Part shown: positions 48,001 through 60,042 of the stretch, in pieces
Numbering within the stretch: position 1 is the stretch's first letter
Layout of the letters: each line of letters starts with the position of its first letter
Source of the DNA: Ligustrum vulgare
Taxonomy: Eukaryota > Streptophyta > Magnoliopsida > Lamiales > Oleaceae
DNA length: 64,000 nucleotides
Assembly (NCBI GenBank): GCA_963555705.1
Contig: OY743169.1
Coordinates: forward strand, 6,448,014-6,512,013
Direction: 5' to 3'
Translations under genes and position numbers: made by a program
The notes under the pieces: generated by a model
Told to the model about the DNA's origin: nothing
The model's database searches: none
The model's input: only the letters and a program-made list of their open reading frames with translations

Positions 48001-49234
48001 AATCACATAATTGACCAATAGAGATAAGATTTAAAGTAAGATCGGGAACACAATAGACATCTGAAAGAGATAGATTAGAAGTATGAACAGAACCAACGTC
48101 TGCTAAAGACAACGGGGAGCCATCAGCAGTCATAACAGATGTAGACGACGTAGAAGGATATAAAGAGTCAAAAAGTGATGAGTTAGAAGACATATGCTTG
48201 GAAGCACCCGAGTCAAAAATCCATGAGGAAGGTTTACCTGAGGAATTCTGAGAGGACAAACCTACATGAGTAGAGGCAGACATGGCATGTGGCTGGGAGG
48301 CTAAAAACTTCTAAAACTGCTCACTAAGATCAGTTAACCTGGAATCAGATGAGGGTGGTGGTCCAAGTATAGAGGAGCCAATAGATGGAACAACCGCTGC
48401 TGTGTGAGCATTGGATCTATAAGACTGCTGCGGTGATGAGTAATAACTCTGCTGCTGTGACTTCAACAATTTAGGACATTGAGCCTTCCAATGTCCCTTT
48501 TGTCTACAAAAACTACAAACATCATTTGGGACCCGTACATGTCCTTTGGTTCAATTCTGTGTAGATGGTACAGCTAAAACAGAAGTCCCAGAATGTGAAA
48601 GAGATACATCTTCAGTAAGAGATTTCAACCGTGTCTCCTCAGCAACAAGTTCACTAACAACTGAATCAATAGATGGAAGGGGAGTACGATGCAAAATAGA
48701 ACATCTGAGCCCCTCAAACTCACTACGAAACGCCATCAAAAATTGAACTAGTCGTTGCTCCGCTCTATAGGTAGTATAATCCTCACATGCTTTCAATCCT
48801 ACTGGTTCAGTAAGAGCTAACTCATCCTAAATTAATGTCATAACAGTATAAAAATCTAGAATGCTCATATTCTTTTGTTGCAATGCCCGAATGTCAATCT
48901 CTAACTGATATCGTTTTCCAAAATTAGATTTAGTGTACAACTTCTGTAAATGGTCCCAAACCTCCTTTGCTGTTTCATACTTAGCCAACTGTGTACCAAT
49001 ACTATGTTCAGCGGAATTATTTATCCACGTAAGAATTTTTGAATTATTTGAATCCCAGGTATCTAACACAGTTGCATAATTTGCATCATTGGTTCCCGAT
49101 TTGTCAATTGTTCCACTTACATAACCCCACATCTTTTTACCCTTAAGAAAGTGTTTTATAACATGACTCTAGTAAGCATAATTTTTACCATCCAAACGCA
49201 CATTAATAGCTTGAAGAGAATCATCAGATACCAT
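45094..49234 (-). pseudogene. Copia gag-pol polyprotein, several breaks
   Basis: The order is copia: gag, protease, integrase, reverse transcriptase, RNase H. Gag starts at 49234 and runs through MWGYVSG, with a CCHC knuckle (CSFCRQKGHWKAQC, near 48510-48470). The protease has WIFDSGASKHM. The integrase shows WHSRLGHVS, DLVHSDVWGP and NGVAERK. The reverse transcriptase has NAFLNGNLQEDVYM and LLLYVDDMIITGDD, and RNase H has AYSDADWAG, STEAEYR and DNKSAIQI. Breaks: TAG stops replacing probable Trp codons near 49171 and 48829, a TGA near 48550, a TAG and frame change near 47926, and a two-base CT expansion near 46135 that shifts frame inside the reverse transcriptase. It cannot make a full polyprotein. 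Confidence 0.92.
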
Positions 49235-49644
49235 GATAAGCGAAAGAAAACGATACTAACCAATAAAGTGAAGCAGAGCAGTTTATAAAACAAGCAGATA
49301 AATTCAAACCAACACCACGGAAAGGTAGAAAATGAGAAGTCGATCACTTTTCCGTCAGCCGCGTCTCCAGAAACCCCTCCACGCGCCCCCACGCGCCATC
49401 GCAGTGTCCGGCCAACCGTCTCACGCTCCTCCTCAAACCGGCGCGTGACACCACACACGCCGCTCCGATGGATGCGCCGACGTCTTCTGAGTCAGAATAT
49501 GGTATTGGTTCGTCGAAATACCTACTGTAGGTGCCTCGAAAATAGTGAAAACAGTGACGATTTAGGGTTTTGAGGCGAGGAAGAAAAAACTGCACAATTA
49601 TTTCGTTTTTCAACAACAATTTGATTCAAATTGCTCTAATACCA

Positions 49645-49897
49645 TGTAGAAAACTCAATGACACATATATATATTCTTATATATGTTCAACAAATTAATC
49701 AGAAGAAAAAAAGAAAAGAAGAAGAAGAAAGAAAGAGAGATGTGAGGTAACCCTAAAACGAATTGTCAAGAAAAATATATTGAATTAATCATAATACTCA
49801 AAACTATATATAAACATAATACAATCTAAACTAGGAAAGCTATAATTAGGAAAGTTACTATAATTATAATAAACTAATTATGCTAATTATTCTAACA
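49645..49897 (-). repeat. 5' LTR of the copia element
   Basis: 253 bp, TG...CA, adjacent to the primer-binding site at 49633-49644. Confidence 0.93.
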
Positions 49898-49902
49898 AAT
49901 AT

Positions 49903-50920
49903 CATGTGATAGAAAATAAAATAAATTCTTTTTATATCAGAAAATCATATTCGATAAAATAAATTTACTATTTGAGAATCAAAATGTTCATACAAACACA
50001 CTATTATACTATTTTTCCCTTTAGGCAACAAACTTGATCTTGTCATTTTTCATCAATTAACACCACACGCGCGAAACAATTGTAAACAACATTTTTCACA
50101 ATTTGGTTGCCGCTAAACTGTCTTAATTGGAACATGTTGATTTTTAACTTTTCATTTTAGTTGAACACATATCTCCAACGAAAAAACGTTAAAATAAAAT
50201 AAAAAATAAAAAGGGACCTTTCGTTCTCCTTTATGATTATATACATGACTCTCATGTATTTAATTTCATGTAGCTAGTTCTTCATTTTCGAGAAATCAAA
50301 GTAGTTGTTTCAAAGAGGACCACAAGACGATGTAACATCTGACTGTTTTTGTGATGAAAACTTATTGTTCAATTACAAAAAAAAAAAAAAATCAAGTGCT
50401 AACTTGCTCATTTTTAAAGAGCATATATGGACAAATTTTCTAACAATACATTAGGGATCATACCATAATCAAATTTAGTTAGACATCGACTCAAGAAGAA
50501 AATTGTTCTAGATTTCTGATATTATTATATCAAATAAAGTGTGTGTTTGGTTTTAGTTAAAACGAGTTTTTTTTTGAAATGAATAGTAATTTTTAGGAGG
50601 ATGATGGTTGAAATTTAATTGAAAAGTCAAATATTGTGAGCTTGACTTTTAATGAATAGTTGAGATTGAATACTGTAGAAAAATGATTTTTTTTTTTTTT
50701 ATGAAAACCAAAAAAGCGCAAAATTATTCTAGCATTCAAAAAAGTAATTGTCCCTTCATTAATTTGCCAAATTATTATGTACAAAAATATAGCAGAAAAT
50801 ATATGTCGGTAAGAAAAAAAACGTATAGATTCAATTGTTAATATAAAATTCAGCAAGAAACAAGTAATGTCAGACGATTGATTAATCAATCGGTATATTA
50901 TGCTCGTACAATTTATTTAA
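49903..50920. other. Gene-free spacer
   Basis: AT-rich. A MITE-like unit related to the one before the DREB gene lies at about 50540-50700 (GTGTGTTTGGTTTTAG at one end). No gene is supportable. Confidence 0.45.
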
Positions 50921-51146
50921 GGATGTGTTTAATTGATACAAGACTTTTTTCATAGAAAATGTCTCATCGTCACCATTTTCTTTTTTTATGGTGTTTGATG
51001 GTAACATTTACCTTGAAAAATATTTTCTAGCTTAGGCAAAAAACCTTGAAATCAACGAAAATCAATTCCTTAGAAGGGTGTGAGAAAATGTTTGTTATGA
51101 AATTACAATTCATTCTTCTTTTCCACCTATGCAATCAAACACATCC
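50921..51146. mobile_element. Short Tourist-like MITE, 226 bp
   Basis: The ends GGATGTGTTTAATTG and CAATCAAACACATCC are inverted repeats. The left flank is TAA and the right flank TTA, so the duplication is imperfect. The right flank TTA is also the left flank of the next MITE. Confidence 0.65.
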
Positions 51147-51149
51147 TTA

Positions 51150-51678
51150 GGGTGCGTTTGATTCGACATATTTTCCATGGAAAATATGATTTTCCACTTG
51201 ATTTTCCAACTTTGCGCTGTTTGGTTGCCTAAGTTTTCCATGGAATTCATTTTTCCACTTGCCTCGAAATTCGGTATTTTCCTTGTTTTGGATGAATTCG
51301 TTTTTCAAGGGGGGAGAAGGTTTTATTTTTCATGGAAAATCTTATACCATTTTTGTTACGTTTGATCATTTTTGTTGTTATTAATTGATTTATTTTTTTC
51401 TCAAAAATTAACATTATTATTACTAAGTACAAACTTGTTAAAAAATGAAAATAAAAAATAAAAAATATTATAATAGCTAAACTTTACTTTATTTTCCATT
51501 GAAAATAATGTCAATCAAACAACAAAAGTTGAAAAATTCTCCACTTTTTTTACCTAGAAAATTAAATCAATCAAACACATTAAATTTTCAATTTCCAGGA
51601 ATTTAATTCTCTAAAATTCAATTCTTTGGAATTTTTTTTTTTTTCACCCAAATTTCACCTTCGCTACGAAACGCCGCC
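51150..51678. mobile_element. Tourist-like MITE, 529 bp
   Basis: It begins GGGTGCGTTTGATTC, ends GAAACGCCGCC, and is flanked by TTA (51147-51149 and 51679-51681). The interior matches 8868-9584, including AATAATGTCAATCAAACAAC. Confidence 0.78.
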
Positions 51679-51681
51679 TTA

Positions 51682-54600
51682 ATTTAAAAGTGAGTAAGCA
51701 GAACTAGAAAACGTACGTGTCAAGAAATTAATGAACCCCTAATTCTTTCACCTGGATATATATTTTGTTTTGTAGTGGATGAGAGTGTCAATCGTCAGCA
51801 AAGTATATGTACAGCTGATGCATTAGGGCTATGACTCTAATGTCGGGTTGGTGAAAACTAGCTTGTGTGGTGGAGACATAAAATGAGGCCCATGTCACTG
51901 CCAAAAGTGTGACCCCCAAGATATTAAAATGAAAGCAACATGCCACAAAATTTTAAGCTAGTTGTCTATAGTTATCAACTTACATAATGTTCATCGCTTA
52001 CCTCAACTTGAAACTCGCTTGAATTTTTATCGGTTTGACAAGACTTAGCTTACACCATCAAGCCTTATTAAGAAGGGTGGCGCAAACCAAGACCGGAACC
52101 AATAGTTGAAAAGGGAGTAGGTCGTTCTTAGCCTCTGTTTGGTAAAAGTTTTTGTTTATAAATAAAGAATTTGATGCATGTTTTCGAGTAAACCATGTGG
52201 TTGAAAAGTAATTTTAAAAAATGTAATCTGTTTAAAAGTGATTCGATCATTTATAATCAAATTAGTTTCTTATCACCCAGATAAGGGTGGGATGCTACCC
52301 AATCGGCCACATCTGATGCAAACCTTTATTTATTAGTTAAGACTTTCATCTTTAATCGACGTACATGGGAAATACAAATACTTGTTTGATCTTTAGGTGG
52401 ACCTAGTTGATCGTCTGATATATATACAATATTAAGACTTTATTTTTCATTATAAAAAGTCTTGGTTAGGATTTAACACTTTTGACACAGTTTTCTTTGC
52501 CATGAATTGCATTCATAGGCCAGCGTGGACGACTAACTAGACCTTCCGGCAATTAATGTTGATCGTGTTTAAAGCGAGTTGAGCGACTCGATACATTTCA
52601 CACTTGTATAGTATAACTGGCATATCCAGAGTTGAATGTCATGCATGCAAATCATATAAAGGAACTGTCTTTTTCATTCATTTAGTGCATTTTGTCCTCG
52701 TAAAAACTTTTGGGGGACATGTATAGATGAAATTCAACTGGAAAGTGGGTACCACGGGTAATAACATTTGACTCTTTTATGGCGCAAAGTGCGAAACACT
52801 TGTCTGAATTTGAGATTTCAGACTGACTAGAGTGGCCTGCATGACTTCTGATGACAGGCTTTTGACAGGGACACGCATGTAGTAGTTTAGCTATCGTTAG
52901 ATATTGGATTCAGAGCCATACATGTAATTTTTAAGATCCAAAACGAACAATATACTTTTAAAAAATTGTACATTTTATACTAAAAGGCCCAGATTAAAAA
53001 AAAAAAAAAAAAAGTTGGATGGACCCTTTATATATATATATATATATATATATATGGGCCCTTATTTTTTTGAGGCCCAAAGCACCAGCCTGATTTGACT
53101 AGTCCCAAGTTTGGCTCTGACTGGATTCATACTTGGCGTTAGGAGAACGTCCCAAGAGTGAGACTCATTCTCCGAGCTTTGAACTTCTTTTTCGATATAT
53201 TCCCCAGAGGAGCTCACCCTAGAATGAGAAGTAATGAAATCCGCAGGACTCGGACTCCATATAAAATTATGACATATTCGAGATGTTGTATTGGAAAAAA
53301 AAAATTCATGACCTATGTGTCCAAGTTTCGCCCGAATAATTCTGGAGAGATCAGCCTTCTCCCGTGATTCGTCTTTCATACAAATTCGAATGCGGATACA
53401 GTCTAAGCATATTTAGAATAGACATTCAGACAACTGTTCTCCTCTCCATAGACTCTTACGTCGTGCAGACAAGACCTTCGAAGGGCCGACATAGCACGAC
53501 ATATCATACCTGCCTCTATGCAAGCACTTGTCTTCTAACATTTAAATATTGTATTCCAAGAGTCAAAATTCGAACTTCCGATCCTCTTATTAACCTTCTC
53601 CTGTTTTACCGTTGCATCATGTCCATGAGGCTGTATTAGACAATATTATGTATATGAACTCGAGCCTAAGCCCAAATCAGATCATGTAAGTGATATGTAT
53701 GTGAAGTTTGTAATGGGCTTTTGGTCAAGATCATTAACTGGGGTACAAAAATATTTAAGTCAATTGTAAGCCCAGGCTTGGAAATTGGATAGGTATTGAT
53801 GTGGGTGCGGAGTTATTGAACAATGAATGAATTAGCTCAATTATCAGCTTGGATTTAAATTTTTCTATATGAAAGATGATTACTTAATTGTCACTTTTTC
53901 AGTAATAATAATTAAGAAAAAAAGTTACACATAAAATATATAGTATCCCATGCACATGCATTACATATTTTGATATTTGATGCAGAAAACTTCTTGATAC
54001 TTTTGTATCTGATTTTACCTTCTTCATTTTTTATTTTTTATTTTTTATTTTTTATTTTTTTGAAAATTATACATATCTTTTCATTGAAAATTAATATTTT
54101 ACCATTTACATCCTTTATAATTTTCTAAAAACTTACCCCCTCCCCCCTCCCCAAATTTAAAATCAATATTTCGATTTTTCATTAAGATGAACATTTTGTG
54201 GGCTACATAACATACTTGTTACCAATAATTAAAAAAAAAAAAAAAAAAGAAGAAGAAGAATTAGTCTATTTGACCCCAAGAGTGACGACACACTCACGTG
54301 GCAAGTGTGGGGTGCTTATAGCGTTTTTGAAAAAAAATAAATTAACATTCTAGTGTTTGAAATGGCAAGGGGAAAACATGGAGCTAAAAAATGGAGTTTG
54401 GTTAAAATAGGATGAATTTCATAAAGAAATATTAAAACTGATCAGTAATCATCTTGAAGAATAGAAATGGGGTGTATTTCAGCTTTGTTAACAAAAGTGC
54501 TTTTTGCAATTTCCACTAACTTGATTCCTTGTAGAAATGAAGTGAGTACAAGTTCCTCAGTATGTGAGGTTTTAATTATCAATGCACATGAAAGGAAAGA

Positions 54601-54794
54601 TGAAGGTGAAAGGCTGTTATTCCATTTATTTATTTCTTATCTAAATGTGAGAGCATGATTTTTAAATGTAGAAAATAATGGGACAAGTTAATGACATGGT
54701 CAAATATTGTCAACTATAAACTCGACTTTAGATTTAAAATTGCTCGATGTCCCATTCCTCCTACATGTAGGGAAATACCCTCATATCGTACAAT
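51682..54794. other. Gene-free spacer, about 3.1 kb
   Basis: It includes a copy of the 16915-17062 repeat family at about 52135-52270, A-runs at 52995, a TA microsatellite at about 53030-53054 and a GAA run at 54250. Short reading frames around 53060-53640 have no recognisable domain. No gene is supportable. Confidence 0.45.
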
Positions 54795-54810
54795 TCTAAT
54801 TATTGAAGCT

Positions 54811-55048
54811 CGCCCCCGAGGCATAACTCAGCTTGTTAAAAGGTGAGAGTGAAAAATATCAGCTGAGCTGGCAGCTGCAAGGTGGAAGTTCGAATACTAC
54901 ATTTGGTAAGGATGAGTCTCCTTACAAGCGCAGTTAAACAACAAGCTCTCAACCTTGCTCTACCAAAGTACATCTCGCGATTTACATCATTTACAAATCT
55001 TCAGAGAAGGGGTTGTACGGCTCCTAAGGTTGGAATTCAACCTTTTTT
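54811..55048 (+). mobile_element. tRNA-derived SINE, 238 bp
   Basis: It is flanked by a perfect 16-bp duplication TCTAATTATTGAAGCT (54795-54810 and 55049-55064). The A-box-like GCATAACTCAGCTTGTTAAA lies at 54821-54840 and the B-box-like AGTTCGAATAC at 54887-54897, the RNA polymerase III promoter arrangement of plant SINEs. It ends in a short T run (TTTTTTT). There is no coding capacity. Confidence 0.8.
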
Positions 55049-55064
55049 TCTAATTATTGAAGCT

Positions 55065-55373
55065 GGCTTAAGAGTATCTTGCCTGGACGGATTCAGGGTT
55101 ATTTTTATGGGGGGCTGAAACTTAACTTTGAGGGGGGTTCAGGGACAGTGCCCCCGAAATTCTTTTCCCGTACATTACTTTAGTATAAAATTTATATAGT
55201 TAAAAAGATATGTTAATATAATATATGATGTAAAAGTGATTCAAAAAAAGCAAAAAAAGGGGGGGGGAACTTGATTTCCCATAAAAAGGAATAAATTTAT
55301 AATTCTGAAAAAATTCGTCGATATGCAAATATTGAGCTGGAAAATGTTTTAGGTCATTTTTGAAAAATATAAT
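55065..55373. other. Spacer with a hAT-like remnant
   Basis: GGACGGATTCAGGGTTATTT, then GGGTTCAGGGACAGTGCCC, at about 55087-55160 resembles the outer part of hAT-type elements (GGCGGATTCAGG words). No gene seen. Confidence 0.35.
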
Positions 55374-55681
55374 GCCATGTTCTCTTTGCTGTTTTCGGTC
55401 CTTTCGAGTTTTCGATTTTTGGAAATATCGAAAACCCATTCACTTTGCCCATTTTCATAAACGCGTTTTCCAAAACACCAAAAAAATACACAGAAAACTC
55501 AAAATGAGTTTATTGCGTTTTGGATATTTTGTGCTAAAAAATCCAAAACGACCAAAACGCGCATTTTGGATTTTTTTTTTTTTTTTTTTTTTTGCGCAAA
55601 TGTGAGACACTTCCTTCACTTGAAGTTCTTATATTATTTTGTCATTATATATAGATCCATGTTAAGATTTTTTTTTCGTAA

Positions 55682-55727
<46 letters not shown>

Positions 55728-56143
55728 TTAAATGTGAGACACTTCCTTCACTTGAAATTCTTATATTATTTTGTCATTATATATAGATCTATGTTAATAT
55801 TTTTTTTTGTAAATTTTTTTTTTATTTTTTTTTATTTTTTTTTGTAAATGTGAGACACTTCCTTCATTTGAAGTTCTTATATTATTTGGTCATTATATAT
55901 AAATCCATTTTAAGATTTTTTTTTTATTTTTTATTTTTTTTATTTCTTTGTAAAAGTGAGACACTTCATTCACTTGAAGTTCTTATGTTATTTTGTCATT
56001 ATATATAGATCCATTTTAAGATTATTTTTTTTGTAAAATTTATTTATTTTTTGGTAAAAGTGAGACATTTCCTTCACTTGAAGTTCTTATGTTATTTTGT
56101 CATTATAGATCCATGTTAAGATTTTTTTTTGTAATTTTTTATT

Positions 56144-56185
<42 letters not shown>

Positions 56186-56608
56186 GTTATTATTATTATT
56201 AATTTTTGGGTAAATGTGAGACACTTCCTTCACTTGAAGTTCTTATATTATTTTGTCATTATATATAGATACATGTTAAGATTTTGTAGGTATGAGGTTA
56301 GATTTTTGTTTAGTTGAAACAATATTAATGATGAATTTATTGATATAGAAAACTAACTGATTTATTAACATTAAAATTAATGTAATTCAACAAATCAACC
56401 ATTTTTTACATATAAAATATCACAAAATAAATATATCAAAAAATTACAAAGTAAACGCATTTTTCAGTTTTCTATTTTTGAAAACAGTTTTCCAAAATCA
56501 CAAAGAGAACATGTTTTCAGCAATCCCAAAACAAACAACCAAAATCCAAAATTCAAAACAAAATCCAAAACTCAAAATCCAAAATCGAAACACAAAGAGA
56601 ACGACCCC
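55374..56608. mobile_element. TIR element containing a tandem array, 1,235 bp
   Basis: The inverted ends are GCCATGTTCTCTTTGCTGTT and CACAAAGAGAACGACCCCTA. Inside each end are words such as TTTTCCAAAACACC and TTTTGAAAACAG. The interior holds six copies of a repeat (55595-56290). No target-site duplication could be assigned, and the superfamily is unknown. Confidence 0.55.
55595..56290. repeat. Six-copy tandem repeat with variable T/ATT spacers
   Basis: Each copy carries GTGAGACACTTCCTTCACTT, then GAAGTTCTTATATTATTTTG and a TATAGATCCATGTTAAGAT-like tail, about 85 bp. Copies start near 55600, 55733, 55849, 55955, 56060 and 56215. Between them are poly-T and (ATT)n runs of different lengths, so the period varies from about 105 to 155 bp. 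Confidence 0.9.
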
Positions 56609-56752
56609 TAAATTTTGAGGGTGTTTATAAATCTGTTAGAAAAAAGAAGCGTAGTTGTGAAATTTCCCCAGTTTGCAAAGCGTTTGGGCTTATGTTTGGG
56701 AAATTGGGCTGCAAAATGGACTACAAAATGGGTTGAAAGACCTAAACCTGAC

Positions 56753-57388
56753 TAGGGCTGTCAATGGATTGAATTTCTATCCGAATCCGATTCGAAATCC
56801 AATGAAGTTAATGGGAGATGAATTTAAGGTCTTAGTCCGATAACCCGATAAAGATCCGAAGCCTATAATCCGTTAACTAAATAGAACAAATATGGATATA
56901 AGTCAATCTGATCCGATAACAATCTGATCTGAATTTTTTATAATAATATAATATATTTTATATATTATTATATAATTTTATTCCATATAATTTTATTTTT
57001 ATTTTAAGCCTTGTAATGTATTTTATATAAAGTATAATTTTAATATAATATTATTTTATATTATAATATTCATTTTAAAACTTTTAATATATAAATCTTG
57101 TTATAATTTTTCGAGATATTATGATTTTATTTTTTTATGAATGATATGAAATTATAATTAATTATATGAGTAAATTTTTACTCATTAATATGTAAACATT
57201 TTAAAAAATTATGCTAAAAATAATTTGGGATCGGATAATCGGATCGGATATTTGATAAGATAGCAAACGGATATGGATTTAACTATCAAATATCCGTCGA
57301 ATTATCGAATCGGATCGAATTTACGAATTATTTTTATCGGGTCGGATAAAGGCAGATCCAATCTATATCCAATCCGTTTACACCCCTA
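56753..57388. mobile_element. hAT-type MITE, 636 bp
   Basis: The ends TAGGGCTGTCAATGGATTG and AATCCGTTTACACCCCTA are flanked by a perfect 8-bp duplication AACCTGAC (56745-56752 and 57389-57396). The interior is rich in GATCCGATAA-type words and codes for nothing. Confidence 0.9.
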
Positions 57389-57396
57389 AACCTGAC

Positions 57397-58107
57397 TGGA
57401 CGACTTTGATACATGACTAATACAACATAAAAAAGGGTTAATTACACAAATTACTCTTTAAACCAATCAAACTGATATTTACTAGACAAGAATTTTTTTT
57501 CTGAAAAATACGAACTATCTCCCCCAAGCCTACTACCGTTGTCTAGCGTCTGCACAAACTCCCCACTGTCACCAGACGACTGCCACCACCCGGACGAACA
57601 CCACTGAAGCACTGCTTCCACCACCACCACCACCTACACCGAACCACCACCACAGCGCCAATGAACCACCGTTGCCCTCCCAGTGCCCATTGCTGAATTT
57701 ACAAATTATTTTCCTAGTCACTCCACCATTCAAACACTGTCGCCGACCTTGGACGCCTTCTGTGGACGCCGACCATTGACCCCTCTTCAGGTCACCTCCA
57801 AAGGTGATTTCCAAGAGAGAAAAATTGGATTTGAGGCGATTTTCGTCAGACAAAAAAATCAGACCTAATATTTCGTATTTCAAATTAGCATCTCAAATTC
57901 CCTGCTGTGTTTGGCCTTTGGCAATGATGATGGTGGACTGTGTTGTGGTTCGCACTTTGCATTTGGCGATGATAGTTCTTGTATTTTTTCGAGCAAATAT
58001 GCCAATATTCCAGAAAATTCGTCATGGCTGCAATTTTTCGATGTGCTAAACATCCACCAGATGATAGTGTAGAGAATAGTATAGGGAAAGTGTTTGATTT
58101 TATGTCT
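57397..58107. other. Gene-free spacer with a CCA-rich tract
   Basis: 57580-57660 is rich in CCACCACCA, which creates spurious Gly/Trp/Val-rich frames on the minus strand. No gene is supportable. Confidence 0.45.
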
Positions 58108-59330
58108 GAAACAAAGTATCATAAAAATTTGTGAAGTATCATACTATGATACTTAAAAAATAGTAAATAGTGTATGAAAAGTGTTTAGTTTCGTAAAGTA
58201 TCAAGCTGTGATACTTCAAAAAAAAAAAAATGAATGAAAACTGTTTTATTTTATGTTTGAGATAAAGTAGGGGTAGAATCGGAACCAATATGACCGAACC
58301 GGAACCGAACCTAAAAAATCGAAACTGTATGATTTTAAAAAAATTAAAATAGGAAATCGGTTTTGGAATCGAGAACCAATCGATTCTCGATTCTGCTTTT
58401 AGAATCAAAAAACCGAAGTTAGAACCGATCTTTTATCCTTATTTTTTATAGTTTTAATTGATTGTCCTAAAACTAAAAATCAAAAATAATTTGTAATTTT
58501 TTGGGTAAAGTGAAAATGATTAAATTCTTTTTATGAAATTTGTTACATCTCTACCTCATTATAACCTTTAACTTCACACTTTGACTAAAATTCTTAGTAA
58601 ATGAAAATAGAATGAGATTAACTTATTAATAAGTGAAGTTGTAAATGACCACGATGGAGTTAAATATTTAAATATAAATATAAAATAATTAATAATAATG
58701 CATTTAAAAATCATGATTCATCCCACAAGTTTATGCTCGAAAAACCTTCCAGGTCATTTACTTCTTATTTTGGTTTATGAATATCTTCTGTTTTATGAAG
58801 AGTTCTATGCTTTTTTCGGGGTGAAAGGATTTTCGAAATCCTTGATCTTGGTATATTCGGTAGAAGTTTATTTCAGGTTATTGACTCGCTTCTCAGGCCT
58901 GATACTCATCGATAAGGTCCCCGAAAAATAATTATTATTGTAGAATCGAATTAGAATTGAACCCGAACCAAAATCGAATGGTTTGGTTCTGGTTTGGTTC
59001 GTCCGATTCAATGAAACCGAATTGTTTCATTTTATAAGAATCGAAAAGTATGGTTCGGTTCCGGTTCTTGAGATATCCGAACCGAACCACCCAATGCCCA
59101 CCCCTAAGATAAAGTATCATAAAAAATTGTAAAGTATCATACTCTGATATTAAAAAAAATTGAAAAGTATCATAAGTATCATACCGTGATACTACAAAAA
59201 ATAGAAAAAATATCATAAGTATCATACTGTGATACTAAAAAATATTGAAAAGTATCATAAGTATCATACTATGATACTAACATAATCATAAGTATCATAG
59301 TATGATACTAACCTACTTGAGAAATATCAT
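58108..59330. repeat. Palindromic minisatellite split by a MITE
   Basis: Units built from AAGTATCATACTATGATACT with short A-rich spacers occur at about 58108-58230 and again at 59107-59315. The hAT MITE 58268-59106 was inserted into this array. The units are themselves near-palindromes. Confidence 0.85.
58268..59106. mobile_element. hAT-type MITE, 839 bp
   Basis: The ends TAGGGGTAGAATCGG and AATGCCCACCCCTA are flanked by a perfect 8-bp duplication AGATAAAG (58260-58267 and 59107-59114). The interior has GGAACCGAACC words near one end and GGTTCGGTTCCGG near the other. Confidence 0.92.
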
Positions 59331-60042
59331 AAGTGTTTTTCAGTTTTTACAATTTTATTACAAGTAATTTTCAAATTTTATAAAATTGAACTAAATTTCA
59401 ATTTAATCTCTAAAAGTATGGTATTTTTGTGAACACCCATAAAAAAAAATTTGGACTTACAAAGTGGGATGGATTTGGGCCTTACTACAGCTCTGTCCAG
59501 CCACCCCTTGCATTCGTCTATGCTATCTTGTCTAATCCATCTCCCCGACTTCTATCACCTTCAACCTTAATGCCATACATGAGACTTCACACATTCTCAT
59601 GCCTGACCTTTGTACCTTGACGATCTCGTAATTTGTCTAAGAGGGTACAGTAATGCCCTAATCTTGGGCTTAATCTAGCCTAGCCTAAGTACAGGTAACA
59701 AGTGTTGGGAATTAAATATTAATTCCCTCTTCTTTAATCTACAAGATAGTTTGTTTATATTCAAAGTAATAATAAGAAAACAAAAAAATAAATAACAACG
59801 CAGAAATTTTGGATCGTCAAAACCTTTCATTATATATTAAATTCTTACAAATATATAGACTTTCACTCACCAACTCAATCTCAGAGACCAGAAAATACTA
59901 ATAAATGGCTAATATCTAATCATAAGTTTCTACGTCTTGAATTATCGCACAAGAAGTTGCAAAAAACTATAAAAACAAAGCTCACAATTTTCTCTCTATT
60001 TTGTCACAATATGACACTCTCAAAGTACAATTAATTGGCTCC
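59331..60042. other. Gene-free spacer
   Basis: AT-rich with no supportable gene. The left target-site copy of the solo LTR (GCTCC) lies at 60038-60042. Confidence 0.45.

Larger units (their letters stand above)
44837..49897 (-). mobile_element. Ty1/copia retrotransposon, full length but inactive, 5,061 bp
   Basis: The LTRs at 44837-45080 (244 bp) and 49645-49897 (253 bp) run TGTAGAAAAC...TTCTAACA, and the flanks are a perfect AATAT duplication (44832-44836, 49898-49902). The minus-strand primer-binding site TGGTATTAGAGC (49633-49644) touches the 5' LTR, and TGCGGGGGGA (45081-45090 reversed) is the polypurine tract. The polyprotein between them is broken (see separate entry). Compact size and short LTRs suit the Ale/Retrofit-like group, but I cannot fix the lineage. 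The LTRs differ at more places than those of the neighbouring element, so it is an older insertion. Confidence 0.95.

Noticed and set aside
53062..53639. Cluster of short frames in a slightly more balanced base composition
   Set aside because: No motif, no splice structure and no consistent frame; left as spacer.
57451..57883. Gly/Trp/Val-rich minus-strand frames
   Set aside because: They are created by a CCACCACCA-rich tract and show no domain.
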